From: Quercus robur
Lineage: Eukaryota > Streptophyta > Magnoliopsida > Fagales > Fagaceae
Assembly: GCF_932294415.1 (NCBI RefSeq)
Contig: NC_065536.1
Span: forward strand, 31,887,354-31,951,353
DNA: 64,000 bases
Reading direction: 5' to 3'
How positions within the stretch are numbered: the stretch's first letter is position 1; the number at the start of each line of letters is the position of its first letter. A program made the position numbers and the translations under genes. The notes under the pieces were generated by a model that was not told the DNA's origin, made no database searches, and saw only the letters and a program-made list of their open reading frames with translations. This document shows, piece by piece, positions 1-11,634 of the stretch.

Positions 1-61
1 GAACGAAGCTTTATTGAGAATAATGTATAGAGGTGATTTGGTAGGATTTTTGATCACTTGA

Positions 62-95
<34 letters not shown>

Positions 96-1016
96 TTGAG
101 AAAGATATTATTATTTATTTGATCCAACTTCAAGCACGCTCCCTAATCAGCGGGCTACTGGTAATGACTCAAAGTGGACGGTTTACAGTGACTTATTGTA
201 GTGAGTGAAAATGCAATTGGCTTGCACATGCTTCGATAATCTAATTTTATTTATTTATTCCAATTTCTTTCATTCTTTTAAGAGCATTCTTATTGACAAT
301 TGCAAATGGAAGATGTAAGGAAAAAGTACAACCAAGGCACAAAAAAGTGTTGGCAACCGGACTTATAAAATGCTAGAATTGTAAATTTTTTTGCAATTGT
401 GCTACAGTGTCATCCTAAATGTAGGATTGTACTATAGCACAATTGTAAAAATTATAATATATTTTAATTGATAAAGTGGAAGAGAGATAGGGGAGAAGAG
501 AAAGGGAGAGTTGTATTGAAATATATTGGATTATTTTAGTGGGTAATATATATTATTTTAATAAGTAGAATAGTAAAATAAAAATTGAGATGTTGGGTGT
601 GTTGTAAAATGGTATGGTATAATTGATAAGGTAGCTTTTTGAGATGGTAAAAAAGGATAGGATACAATTTTCCATTGCGAATACTCTAAACACTGAAGCT
701 GCCATATATGCATACTGGTAATTGGGTCATGGGTGAGACCGTGTGGGAGTCACTGTCACATGGTGATATTGAACATGGCTGGTTCTCATAAGTCCATTTG
801 GTAAGAGATTTCTAATAACATTATTTGTATTTTTTGGAAATACATGTAGATGAAAAAGTGTATAAAAATACATATAATATTGTTTAAACATTGAAAACTG
901 ATGTTTAAACAACGGTAACAAACAACTCCAATATAACCTATAATAAGCTTTTCCTTCATTTATTTATATTAATATAGTATTCTTCGGCAGTATAAGAAAT
1001 TGTAAGCGATGAATTA
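1..1016. other. Intergenic AT-rich stretch, no gene
   Basis: No credible coding region is visible. It holds an (ATT)n microsatellite at about 64-95 and a MITE-like segment at about 789-935, listed separately. The only open frames are short and AT-driven. Confidence 0.7.
789..935 (-). repeat. hAT-like MITE, copy 1 (reverse orientation)
   Basis: Read on the minus strand this segment follows the same order of motifs as the segment at 21946-22101: TTTAAACAAT, TTTTCAAT, TTTAAACA, then TATTTCC, ending in ACCAAATGG. Both have ends reading roughly (G)GGSCYTTTTGGTACC or its complement. The shared order indicates two copies of one short non-coding element. The hAT assignment rests only on the style of the ends; no clear 8-bp target duplication was found. 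Confidence 0.4.
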
Positions 1017-1021
1017 CTAAT

Positions 1022-1600
1022 TGTGGGCCAGAAAATTCATGGCCCAGACTTACTCTATATCAAGGCCCAGGGCCTGATCTGGGGAGACCTATTGTCAAGG
1101 ATGAGTTTAATGCACGGATAGGATAAGTGAAAAGACTGCCAATACTGTGGTAGAGAACTCTGTACCTGACAGGCCCCTATTCTTGACCATGCTATTCAAC
1201 CTTTACGTCTACTCCCAACCACTGGAGGTATGGGCTGATAAGACAAGTCCTCTTCCCCGAAGGTAAAGCTTACACGTGGACCCTAAAGAGAGGAAGGAAT
1301 GTGAGTATAAAAGGGAACGAAAGCCAAGAGAAAGAGGGGGGGGGGGGGGGGGGAAGAACTTGATGCTCCTCGGACTAAGTCCGAGGAGTCCAACCCCTCA
1401 GGCTATGACGCTATAGGGCTTGAATGTTCAAACCGAAACCCTTTTTTTTTACAGGAGCCCCCCTAAAATCAGGGCCGGACCATCGCCCCGTGATCAAAAG
1501 CAAGCCTTTTAAACCCACTCTCTACAAATCATATTGTGAGGGATCTTTTATGTACGAGCCCAACGTCATTCTTGGGCCGTTAAATAATCGTGTACCCACA
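1022..1600 (+). mobile_element. Solo LTR with 5-bp target-site duplication
   Basis: The segment starts TGTGGG and ends CCCACA, the TG...CA inverted ends typical of an LTR. It is flanked by the identical 5-bp repeat CTAAT (1017-1021 and 1601-1605), the duplication length of most plant LTR retrotransposons. A TATA-type box (TATAAAAG) lies at 1306-1313, followed by a G run and a 23-nt near-perfect palindrome at 1366-1388. No internal domain and no second LTR lie between the repeats, so this is a solo LTR left by recombination between two LTRs. Orientation is inferred from the TATA box. Confidence 0.85.
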
Positions 1601-1605
1601 CTAAT

Positions 1606-2100
1606 TATTCCAGATATTTAAGTTAAAATTTTTTAAATTTAATACCACTAGAAATTGCAGATTATTCCTAAAATTTAAACTATTAAGTAATGATAATTAT
1701 TAAATTTAATCATTTAATATAAGAGAAATTAATTATGATGATGTATATAAAAGCAGCCACTCGCTTCCTAAAAGAGCAAAAAGGGTCGTCGGAGTCCGGT
1801 TGATAGCCATAATTGATCAGCCACAAATTTAGAACTGACCAGAGGAGTTTTCCACTATTTTTTAGAAAATGGTCTCTATATTGACTTTAGTACATGAAGA
1901 ATGGAATAAAGTATTCTTAAGAATTTCAATTTTTTTTTTCTTTTTTATGAAAAGACTAAAACCTTCATTAGATTTAAAAAAAAAAAAGAAAAAAGAAAAA
2001 GAAAAAGAAGAAGCAAAAGATATTGTAAGGTTGAATTTATTCAATTATGTGTTTGCTTTATTCCGTGTCAAATTTGCTTGTAATTCAGCAAATGTAAGGG
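1606..2100. other. Intergenic, no gene
   Basis: AT-rich sequence with T and A/G homopolymer tracts (about 1928-1950 and 1976-2015). The overlapping frames on both strands here encode only poly-Lys/Glu or poly-Phe/Ser low-complexity peptides, so I do not call a gene. Confidence 0.6.
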
Positions 2101-2104
2101 TTGC

Positions 2105-2720
2105 GTGTGTGAGAATGTGAAGAATTGATCAAGTGTATGCATCAAGAGGCAACTTGTGACTGACTCGCGAGTGGTGACTCGCCAGAATATGTCACATGTG
2201 TGGAGCATGCAGGAAGTTGAAGGGTCAGGACAGCTTCTAGAGAGAATTTTAAGAGAGAAATCCTAGAGAACAACAAGATTGATTCATCTACAATATTAAA
2301 CATTTGATTCTCCAAATTCTTCTGCTCTCACCCTCTCCATTAACCCATGAGAGGATTTTAAGCCAAATCCTTACCACACCACATTCAGAGCAGTGGGAAG
2401 GTTCTTAGTGTTTGGGAAGCAGTTCAAGAGAGAACCAATTCATTTTGGTTGATGCAATGGGCTAATTGTGAGATCCGATAAGCTAGAGAAGTCAAGGTTA
2501 GGCATAACCCTGTTGGAGCAAGAAGCTTGGAGGGCTTAGGTGCATCGGGTAGATTAGGTTTGGAGGGTCTATTACTATTCATGTATCCCAACTGATTTTC
2601 TAGTGGATCATTTTACCGCTTGAAGGGCAGCAGAGAGGTTTTTTGCCAAATTCTTTGGTTTTCTCTTCGATAACACGTGTCAGTATTATCTTGCATTTCC
2701 TTCTCTCTATCCCTTACTCT
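2105..2720. other. Probable LTR-retroelement relic
   Basis: A block of more balanced base composition stands out from its AT-rich surroundings. It holds imperfect repeats of a GACTCGCGAGT type (about 2161-2182) and stretches of retroelement-leader style, but no open reading frame. I see no TG...CA ends with a target duplication, so the assignment is tentative. Confidence 0.3.
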
Positions 2721-3922
2721 TTGCTTTGAATTACTACTGTGTTGTGATTAAATAATGGCTTAGAATAATTTGCATATTTGGATATAGCTTATATTTATCA
2801 TTCCACACATACATTATTTGAATATAAGCTTGTTTTAGAATATTTGAATTTGAGAGTCTAAACATTTACAAGTGTTTTATATTCTAAGTAGGCTTTCAGA
2901 TGCATTAAAGACAAAAGCTTATTCCTTATCAAGAAAAAATGAAAAAAAGAAAAGAGCTTATTCCTTATAAAAAAAAGAAAAAAAGAAAAGAAAAGAGCTT
3001 ATTTTAGAAAATAATAATTCTCCCAAACATTGACCTTGACACTATTCATGACCTTCCGCACCCTCGGGAATAGCAAGGCCTTGTGTTGTGCCGGCATCAA
3101 AGTGGATCATAAGTATGCCCCAAAAATTAGGCCATGCATTTGTATGATTTTTTTTTTTTTTTTTTTTTGAAGAAAAATGTGTAAGTATAAATTAAATTAG
3201 TTATAGCATGCCAAAATATTTGACCAGTCACCATTTTTTTTTTTCTTTTTTACCTTATGGGAAACGATAAATAAAATATCAAGAGTGTAATTCTTACAAA
3301 TATTTTCATCTATACCAGCTAGAGTCCACCCATATTAACCACAATGCATGGCAAGATATCATGTCATTTGATTGTAACATTAAAAATGAATTAGAAAATA
3401 TTTTATAGTAATTTTTTTAATAAGATATTTTATAGTAATTGATTTGTAGTGATTTGTCAATTATTTGACGTACTGAAAACATTTTCCACTCATAAAAACG
3501 AAAAAACGTTTTCCAAGTAAATGGTTTTTTTTTTTTTTTTTTTTTTTTCATAGAAAATGTTTTCCTTAAATTAAGTTTCCCACTGAAACAAATGAAATGA
3601 TAATGTAGTTTTTAGTAATTATCGCTAGATGAAATTTTATTACAAAAATTTTAATATTGGAACATTGTTTTCAAAAATTTCAAGATAGTTAATAGTTGTT
3701 ATATTTATTTCAATTTTACACTCTTTCATTAATTGACCCCATTGACCCGTTCATAAAGAGTCCTTTCAGTGATCCGATGCTACAGCAATAGCACCGACTT
3801 TGAAGGATAACCCCACCACTTTAACTTTCTCATCACTTAAAAATCTCTCAACCTTTTGGTCTCACATTTAATTACAAACCCATCGCAACAAAATATTGTG
3901 GCATTACAACCAACAATACAAG
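2721..3922. other. Intergenic and 5' flank of polcalcin gene
   Basis: No coding region. T-tracts lie at about 3150-3168, 3235-3250 and 3523-3548. The last ~180 bases are less AT-rich and probably hold the promoter and 5' leader of the polcalcin gene, but no convincing TATA box can be fixed. Confidence 0.5.
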
Positions 3923-4177
3923 ATGGCTGATGAAGCACAGAACAAGGCCGACTGTGAACGTATCTTTAAGCGCTTTGACGCCAATGGCGATGGAAAAATC
4001 TCATTGGCAGAGCTGGGAAATGCACTGAAAGAACTTGGCTCTTCTTCTCAAGATGAAGTAAAGTGTAGGATGGCTGAGATCGATCTGGATGGCGATGGTT
4101 TCATTTCATTAGAAGAACTATTCGATTTCCAGCGTGCCAACCCGGATTTGATGAAGATTGTTGTTAAGAAACTTTAA
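3923..4177 (+). CDS. Polcalcin (two-EF-hand pollen calcium-binding protein)
   Basis: The product is 84 residues, the usual size of polcalcins. Two canonical EF-hand loops are visible: residues 19-30 (D-A-N-G-D-G-K-I-S-L-A-E) and 54-65 (D-L-D-G-D-G-F-I-S-L-E-E), each with acidic residues at positions 1, 3, 5 and 12. The family helix motif ERIFKRFD precedes loop 1 and a short C-terminal helix follows loop 2. The frame is open nine codons further upstream, but the start is placed at 3923 because polcalcins begin MAD and the upstream extension (MWHYNQQYK) matches nothing in the family. Polcalcins are small cytosolic proteins, mostly of pollen, that bind Ca2+ and dimerise; several are known allergens. 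The gene is intronless. A tandem repeat array begins about 320 bases after the stop. The family assignment is firm; pollen expression is inferred from the family. Confidence 0.95.
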   Translation: MADEAQNKADCERIFKRFDANGDGKISLAELGNALKELGSSSQDEVKCRMAEIDLDGDGFISLEELFDFQRANPDLMKIVVKKL

Positions 4178-4284
4178 TTTCTGTCTATGTTATTGTCAAT
4201 CATTATTTCTTTTATTCTTTACTTTTTAATGTGATGATTGGGAGGGAAATAATTTAAATGTTGAATGTGTATGTTAGAAACAAC

Positions 4285-4290
4285 AATAAA
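4285..4290 (+). terminator. Candidate polyadenylation signal of polcalcin gene
   Basis: An AATAAA hexamer lies 108 bases after the polcalcin stop codon in a T-rich 3' region. Position and sequence fit a plant near-upstream element; usage is not proven. Confidence 0.5.
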
Positions 4291-4500
4291 TTCTAGTTGA
4301 CATACAAAACTATTGTCATTTGTTTTTGCCTCTATACCCTCTCCTTTTCCATTTTATTTATTTATTTGTGTGTGTGTATTTTGGTAGTGTAAGTGAGGTC
4401 TACCCCCACGCTACTGCATCTGGACTTTTCTCATATGGTTGAATTGTTGTCTGCTTGTCTTATTATAAATATAAAAATTGTATCGTGTCTTGAATTAATT

Positions 4501-5477
4501 TCAATTATTCAAGAAATCAATCGCATGGAATGTCATTTTTGATCTCAAATAGAAACTGGCCTAGTACTTATGTTTTGTTCATGTGAATATATCTATTTGA
4601 TAATATAATTTGTTTATACATGGAATTATATATTAAAGCATTAGAAATATAGAGCATTTGCATCAACTTTTTATAAAATTTCTGTTTATTTTAGTATAAG
4701 ATTCAATTATTCAATAAATCAATTACATTAAACATCTTTTCTAATCTCAAATAGACACTGACCTAGTACTCATGTTTTGTACGTGTGAATATATCTATTT
4801 GATAATAATTGTGTTTATATGTGGGCATTAGAAATATAGAGCATCAACATCTATAAAATTTCTGTTTATTTTAGTATAAAATTCAATTATACAAGAAATC
4901 AATCACATGGAACGTCTTAATAGATCTCAAATAGACACCGGCCTACTACTCATATTTTGTACGTGTGAATATCTATTTGATAATAATTGTGTTTATATGT
5001 GGAATTATATATTAAAGCATTAGAAATATAGAGCATTGGCATAAACTTCTATAAAATTTCTATTTATTTTAATATAAGATTCAATTATACAAGAAATCAA
5101 TCACTTGGAACGTCTTAATAGATCTCAAATAGACACTGGACTAGTACTCATATTTCGTACATGTGAATATCTATTTGATAATAATCGTGTTTATATATGG
5201 AATTATATATTAAAGCATTAGAAATATAGAGCATTCGCATCAACTTCTATAAAATTTCTATTTATTTTAGTATGAGATTCAATTATACAAGAAATCAATC
5301 ACATGGAACGTCTTTTCTAATCTCAAATAGACACTAGCCTAGTACTCATGTTTTGTATGTGTAATATATCTATTTGATAATAATTGTGTTTATATGTGGA
5401 ATTATATATTAAAGCATTAGAAATATAGAGTATTTGCATTAGGTTCTATCAAATTTCTATTTATTTTAGTATAAGAT
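4501..5477 (+). repeat. Five-copy tandem repeat, unit ~180-202 bp
   Basis: Five head-to-tail copies start at about 4501, 4703, 4883, 5081 and 5279, each opening with TCAATTATWCAAKAAATCAA and closing with a TTTATTTTAGTATAAGAT-type end. Spacings are 202, 180, 198 and 198 bases; the second copy lacks about 19 bases present in the others. The array begins just past the polcalcin 3' end. It is non-coding. The unit length is in the range of plant satellite monomers, but the array is short. Confidence 0.9.
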
Positions 5478-6079
5478 TATAATTTTTTTTCTATTTTACA
5501 TACTTACTTTTCAAAACATCCACATTAGATTATCTATTTCATATAACATAAAATATTATTTCCTTACCAATTTTTTTATTATTATCTCAAATTATATATC
5601 TCTCTCTTCCTCATGGTGTGAAGTAAAAAATTATTAAAATATGCATTTGAGGTTTTTTGGGGTTGATTGGGTAAATTGTGAGGCATTTTCTATTTTATAT
5701 AGATTGATACAAATGCTATTATGATTATACCTGTATATAAAAATATTTTTTATATTTTACCATTTAAAGAAAATATAACATATCAAAGTTTTAAAATATT
5801 AAATAAAATATAAATTCAATTAAAAATATATATTAAAATAATAACATGTATATTTATGAATCCTTAAAAGCTCATGTGTTATAACTTATAAAGCTCATGT
5901 GTTACAATATTATTAGATCAACAAAGTCTAACTGCTTTTGATTTTTTATATAGATTATAGATTGGGGTAATATATTTATGAGGTATAACATTATGAGAAA
6001 TAAAAGAAAAATATTATCCACGTCTCTCTGGAGGATTCATGTGTCTTGCTAATTTCCATACTATCAAACACCATCACGA
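5478..6079. other. Intergenic, no gene
   Basis: Very AT-rich, with no credible reading frame, terminal repeat or motif. Confidence 0.6.
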
Positions 6080-6580
6080 ACAAAGACATGGAAGCATTGT
6101 CGAGCGAAACAACTGGTTTATACACATTTTCTTCAATTAGTATCAGAGTAAGGTTACTGGCATAATGTCTTCTAACGAGAATTGTGAAGAGACTCTTAAT
6201 TATCGAAACTTTACGGGGGATATAAGTAGCAATGACGAAATGGTAATGGAAACTCTTCCATTGCTATGATCATTTTGGTTCATGGAACAACAGTGATGTT
6301 ATACGGTGGTGAAAGGGGGTTCACATCAAGTCATCAACCATGTAGTCTAATATTTGATGACCATTGATGGCTACGAAGTAAGGTTTTCACATAATAATGC
6401 CACCACTCCATGGCAGAGAGAGAGAGAGAGAGAGATAAGACGATACCAACCCGCTCATACATGATGTTTTATTATTTTAGTTGCCATGTTAAACCCACCC
6501 TTGTGTAGCCATGAGAAAATATGTTGGGCAAGCAATCAAGTATTAAGACTAGTTAAACCATTAAACCCATTTTTTCCGGT
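6080..6580 (+). pseudogene. Decayed LTR-retrotransposon leader and gag start
   Basis: TTAGTATCAGAGTAAGG at about 6137-6153 resembles the TTGGTATCAGAGC block that follows the 5' LTR of many Ty1/copia elements, complementary to initiator tRNA-Met. About a dozen bases later comes ATGTCTTCTAACG, a plausible gag start. The following frame is broken by stops within a few dozen codons. Sequence upstream of 6137 could be LTR but shows no clear terminus. A (GA)n run lies at about 6417-6434. Assignment rests on the primer-site motif alone. Confidence 0.4.
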
Positions 6581-9500
6581 ACGTTTTACAGTGTTAAACA
6601 TGTAAAATATTAAGGTGTCTTTTAGAGTTCTTAATGTGTCTTTACGTTAATGTTCTTAAAATATTATCCCATCATCTTGAAATGAGTGAATTAGATCATA
6701 TATATACGTATTAAAAAAAATAAACATTGACTCATTTTTTTGATCATATTTATTTAGATTATTAATAATATGGCAAAATCGAGTCCACTCATTTCAAAAT
6801 AAGTAGACAAAATTTGAAGACCTATATGGTAAAGTAATTCTAAGAACTCTAGAAGATGTAATTGTACATTGATTTTTTTTTTTTTTTTGGGTGCTTTTTC
6901 AGAGTACAAAACAGTCCAATTGGCATCCCTAGCTTATTTACTAAGAGGTGAAACAAAATTGGTTTTGGGTGAATAAATTGGATTTAAAAAAAAAAACAAA
7001 TCTAATTTATATGCCTATTTGTTAAACTGTGAGACAAAAAAGTAACTTAAAACAAATAAATTGGCTTTTAATATATATATATATATATTGTAAAGTAAAT
7101 ATCTAAGTTATTAATAAAATAAATGTTGCAGTTGATTTTTTTTTTTTTTGAAAATTCAATATTTATCATAATGAGAATGGAGGATTCAAACCATAGTTTT
7201 TCTTATAAAGTAGAGAAAATAATATCACTTAACAACAACGCTTTTAGCTATTGCACTTGAACTCTGATCCAACCCAAAGTACATGAAAGATCCAAATTAT
7301 AATGATTTGTAGAGACAAAATAGAAGAAATAGTTGCTGCATCTAAAGAAGGCAGTATCATAGGTTTTCCAATCAAATTCAGACACATACTTTCATTGACC
7401 AATAAAGTACAAAGATTGTCATCAATACAACCATAATAATAATAATAATAATAATAATAGTAGGTGAAGTAAAGAGAAACTCAAATTAGAATTTCAATTT
7501 TGTGTCATGTGTTCTAAATTATTTATTCTTAAAGAGTTTTATTTATTAATTTTAGAATCAAATATGGGACCACATTATAAATATTCATCCAAATGAGTTA
7601 TTAAGTACAAAAACTAAAAAGTCTAGAATAAATGAATAGTAAAAAATAAAAGTGCTTCACAATAATTAAAAAAAAAAAGCATGGACAATTTATATTTTAT
7701 ACCTAATAATATTCTTACAAATTTTTTTAAAGAGTTAACAAAATATAAAAATGATTATTAATAGTATTTAAATTATATATATAGGAATTATATTATGCAT
7801 ATTATTGTATATCTTTAAATGTATCTATGCATATGCATGGGGTTACAAGCTAGTAGGTATAAAGGCAAAGCTAGCTGAGAGAATATTCAATTATATTCTA
7901 AATTTGATTCTAATTGTTGTCTAATTTTATGCCACGTGTACTATCTTTTTTTTTTTTTTTTTTTTAAGTTCTTAGTGAGTTAATGTTGAGCAAAAGACGA
8001 ATAGTCTAATTAATATAAACATACCATAAAAACCCAATAAAAAAATAAGAAAGAGTAAACTCATGTATATATCCAAAAACAAAAAAAGAGAGTAAAATTC
8101 ATGCATATATCTATGGCTTAAAAATTTATAACTTTTACACTAGGTAAAATTTGAACCCATATATGTATGTTATTATGATTTTTTTAATGCACGGGTTACA
8201 TACTAGTTAAATTTAATGCAACTATATATTGGAATATACCATTGGATTACATCTATCTTTTTATATTCTCTATACTTGCAAATTTTTTAGGAAATTAAAA
8301 ATCAATAGCTATGTCATCAATAAATTATTTAAATTACAAGTTTTTGTAGTTTAAAATTATGCATAAAATATAAGATTATAGGTTATATAATAAATAATAT
8401 TTAATTGATACAAAATTTGACATGTGTGTTAAAAGCATAAAAAACATGCAATTCAATGATTAGATTTTCAAAATATGTAATAAAATTTATTTTATTGAGT
8501 AAGATTGTAATCTTAGGTTACAACCATTTTTGTAACTAAATTTTGTCCATAAAGAAATATTTGTATTTTTCAAAGGGCAGTTTTGCAAAATAATACATTT
8601 TTAATAAAATAAACAAATTTACACTATTTTGAACTTATTTGGGAATCTAGCCTTTTCTTTAGAATCAAAATTTTGAAATACGATTTTAAGTATTAAATCG
8701 TGTTTTACATCAGCTCATCCAACTTAATTTCCAAAACATGAGTTTAAGTGTTAAAATTGAAGACACAATTACACCATGCACAACTCATCCAGTTCAATAA
8801 GATTTTATTAAAAAAAAAAAAAAAAAAAATTTAGAAGGTGCTCGATCAATAGGATTTTAAGTGAATTTTTCAACAATCACAAGCGTCAATTAACCAGAAA
8901 AAACATTACATAAGTTGGTATCACGATTCAACAATCAATAGTCCCTCAGAAAAACCATACCAACTGTTCTTGTTATTTTTCAAACAAGATCATCAATAAC
9001 AGATATTACTATTTACTACTTATATGCACCCAAAAGAAACTCTTATTTGGTTCTCCCATTTTCCTTCACTTTGCCTAAAAGAAGAGATTTCACTTCTCTC
9101 AAAAAATGTTGGCACTTTAATCAGGTGGCTCCATAAACCCTTTTTAGGAGGATCATTGAGAAATTTAAATGAAATAAAATTTAATAAAAAAGTAACTTGA
9201 ATATATTGAGTTATCGATACAATAAAAGAAAAACACTCAAATACATGAAGTTTTACAATTTTCTTTTATGAGATTTTATATTTTGAAATCGTTACATAAT
9301 AATTCATTGTCAATTGTAATTATCTATTGAAAATGTGGGTAAATGTGACAATTTTATTTTGTTAAATTTATATAACATTTTTATTTTTATAGTGTAAATT
9401 TATAATAAAGAAAGACAATAACAACTCACAAATGCCTACTTTTTATTCTTAGAGTTGGAAATACTAAAATAGTCAAATAAAGAAGAGAGATAAAACAAGA

Positions 9501-9904
9501 TTCATGAGCATTGGATTAGAGATCATATCAGAGAGAGAGAGAGAGAGAGAGATCTGTAATTTATGTTGTTGTTTGGTTTGGGATTGATTGATCTATCTTA
9601 TATTTCTGTTTTATCTGATTCTATCTTCCTACGTATTTGATGCTTCCTTGTTGCATATGTTTCTTTTCAGTTATGTAATTCACTATGGTAATTATTTTAT
9701 GCATTTATTTTGATGTTTTTTCCTAGTTGTTAAGAGATATTATATTTTCCTCGGTTGATTGTACCAGCAGTATTACTGTATTTGTATTGCAAGTCTGGTT
9801 TTTACTACAACACATGACTAACTTGCATTGCAATCCTAGTTTGTACTACAACTTGGGGTTAGTATATGGATGGCCTAGGTTTGTGATCTCTAATTATTTG
9901 GAAA
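6581..9904. other. Gene-free AT-rich region
   Basis: No coding region, RNA gene or bounded transposon could be supported. It holds simple repeats: (TA)n at about 7069-7088, (TAA)n at about 7435-7460, T-run at about 7946-7966, A-run at about 8811-8829 and (GA)n at about 9530-9551. TGCACGGGTTACATACTAGT ending at 8207 looks like a Helitron 3' tail, but the partner half of the hairpin is missing. Confidence 0.55.
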
Positions 9905-10321
9905 ATAAAAACTTAGATCTAGAGTGGACAAAATAAAAGAAACGGAGTAATTGAAAGAGACTGTTGTATCCATAGAAATTCAAAATCAATTTTAGGCAAT
10001 AAGAGATCATGCACATCATGCAGGCCATGCAAAGGATAAGTTGAAAATTGAGGTTCGCAGTAAATATTGCAGTGAATAATGATAAAGAGTTTTAGGAGAT
10101 TAGTCACCTCAAACTCGACTAAAATCCCATTAAAACAAGTTGTTAGAAATCTGATCATAACACAGACAAAATTAAACAAATATTTTCACATAAAATTTTG
10201 ATTCTTTTACACCCCTTATCGTTCATGTGTACCCTAAAATTAAAGTATTAATTGAATGCGAAAATAGGGTAAAAATAAATTAGTAACAAGTATTCGATGT
10301 ACATGTATAAGAAATTCGTCG

Positions 10322-11017
10322 TTAAGCTTGAACAACTACTGGTCCTCTTCCCACACCCTCATTGATATCAATACACACATCATGGTTCGCATCCAGCCGA
10401 CTAGTACGACAAAGCGGGCAGGTCTTTTGCACCGAAAGCCACATGTCGAGGCAGTACGCATGAAACGCGTGCTTACAAAACGGGATCTCCTTCACAGCCT
10501 CCTCCTCCTCGAACTCGCTCAGACAAATCACACATTCGTTGATCTGGTTTGAATTTGCGCGATAAGGGTATAAGGGCAAAGCAAGAATCTTGGTTGGGTG
10601 GACGCCTCTGTAACTTTGATTCCATGGCCGCGGCCTAGAATGAAATGTGTATCTCATCCCACGTTGATCTTGACCCTGAGTCTGAGTCTGATTCGAAGGT
10701 GGAGGACGAGCCACCGGCGATGAAATTGTTCGGCCTCGGCAGCAGCAGTTGTGGATTAAAGATCCAATATAAGAGCAGCAGATGTGGATTGAATCTTCAA
10801 AATATACGTAGCATAGGCAGATACACCATATGGCTACGAGGGATAGGAGGAGAATCATAAGTATTCTTAAAAACCAAACCGATATTAGGTCAAATTTGTA
10901 GACGCTATCCCACTGAAGGTGCAGCTGTTGATGGTGTGGGGCATTGAAAAACGAGTTGGTCATCGTGAAGCAGAGGGAGTGATTCTGTAGTCTAGGGTTC
11001 TTATTGAAAACGTCCAA
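10322..11017 (-). CDS. RING-H2 finger protein, probable membrane E3 ubiquitin ligase
   Basis: The 231-residue product has one strong hydrophobic segment at about residues 46-72, then a Cys-rich stretch, a Pro/Gln-rich linker, and a complete RING-H2 finger near the C-terminus: C162, C165, C181, H183, H186, C189, C200, C203, with the family Trp at 193. This layout (N-terminal membrane anchor, C-terminal RING-H2) is that of ATL-like E3 ligases, which move ubiquitin from an E2 to substrates at membranes. The typical GLD motif before the finger is absent, so membership in ATL proper is uncertain. The frame is intronless. Met19 (codon ending at 10961) is an alternative start: the dead paralogue conserves M-x-N-S-F-F-N-A from that point. 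A TATA box lies about 50 bases upstream of Met1. Confidence 0.88.
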   Translation of the reverse strand: MDVFNKNPRLQNHSLCFTMTNSFFNAPHHQQLHLQWDSVYKFDLISVWFLRILMILLLSLVAIWCICLCYVYFEDSIHICCSYIGSLIHNCCCRGRTISSPVARPPPSNQTQTQGQDQRGMRYTFHSRPRPWNQSYRGVHPTKILALPLYPYRANSNQINECVICLSEFEEEEAVKEIPFCKHAFHAYCLDMWLSVQKTCPLCRTSRLDANHDVCIDINEGVGRGPVVVQA

Positions 11018-11063
11018 TTCCAGGTCTTTGCTTCTACTATATTGTATTGTGGTTTGCCTCTGT

Positions 11064-11076
11064 ATTTATTTATAAG
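11064..11076 (-). promoter_or_regulatory. TATA box of RING-H2 gene
   Basis: On the minus strand the bases read TTATAAATAAATA, about 47-59 bases before the first Met. This is a good plant TATA match and the only one between the gene and the A-tract at 11110-11137. Confidence 0.55.
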
Positions 11077-11634
11077 CCTAGAGTATAAGATAGGGCCGCC
11101 TTTGCTGGGCAAAAAAAAAAAAAAAAAAAAAAAAAAATCAGTACATAATTTTTAATTTTTACCATAATTCTCTGTGCTGCTAAATGTAATTGGTGAATAA
11201 AAAGTGATGGATTCAGTTGCTAATAAAAATTCTAAGTTTGTAATACTAGAAAAACTCTTAGACTTGTAGGGACTTCTAAGTATTAGTTTTGTTATAGGAA
11301 TCGATTGCTTTTGCGTAGTCAACTAGGATTACCAGGTTCACATCGAATTAGTAATTCTTGTTTAACAAATAAAAGGTAATCTTCATATTTTTTCTAGGGC
11401 AAAATTATTTTACTATTAATTATTTAAATTGACACTATTTGAAAGTTATTTAGATACACAATTTTTTTTTTCTTGTTTATTTTTTTTTAACACTGTTTCA
11501 CCACAAACTCATCCAACTCAGTAGAGGTTTTATGTGGAATCATTATGCAGCCCATATATGTTACGTAATTTATTACTACATATTCTATTTTGTTGCCAAT
11601 TAACTGAGATACAGCGACACTTTATAAAAATTAT

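Larger units (their letters stand above)
9905..11425. repeat. Segmental duplication, copy A (RING-H2 locus)
   Basis: This block matches, in the same order and orientation, sequences spread over 13150-22510. Matching landmarks are the 3' flank (9905-10345 vs 13150-13545), the RING coding part (10380-10560 vs about 21065-21260), the N-terminal coding part (10930-10965 vs about 21885-21930) and the 5' flank, including CTTCTAAGTATTAGTTTTGT (11272 vs 22211). Copy A is compact; copy B is expanded by insertions. Confidence 0.85.

Noticed and set aside
64..95. Microsatellites ((ATT)n here; (TA)n, (GA)n, (TG)n elsewhere) as findings
   Set aside because: Ordinary plant simple repeats; recorded only inside region notes.
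1862..2120. Overlapping 60-83-codon frames on both strands
   Set aside because: They are driven by poly-A/poly-T tracts and encode Lys/Glu or Phe/Ser runs with no domain.
4501..5477. CRISPR-like repeat array
   Set aside because: The repeats are contiguous ~200-bp tandem units without unique spacers, in a plant genome.
8130..8210. Helitron 3' end on the plus strand (TGCACGGGTTACATACTAGT)
   Set aside because: The second arm of the hairpin is absent and no matching 5' end was found; kept only as a remark.
10328..10860. Plus-strand frames over the RING-H2 gene
   Set aside because: They are shadows of the minus-strand gene; the same shadow appears over the pseudogene at 21139-21369.
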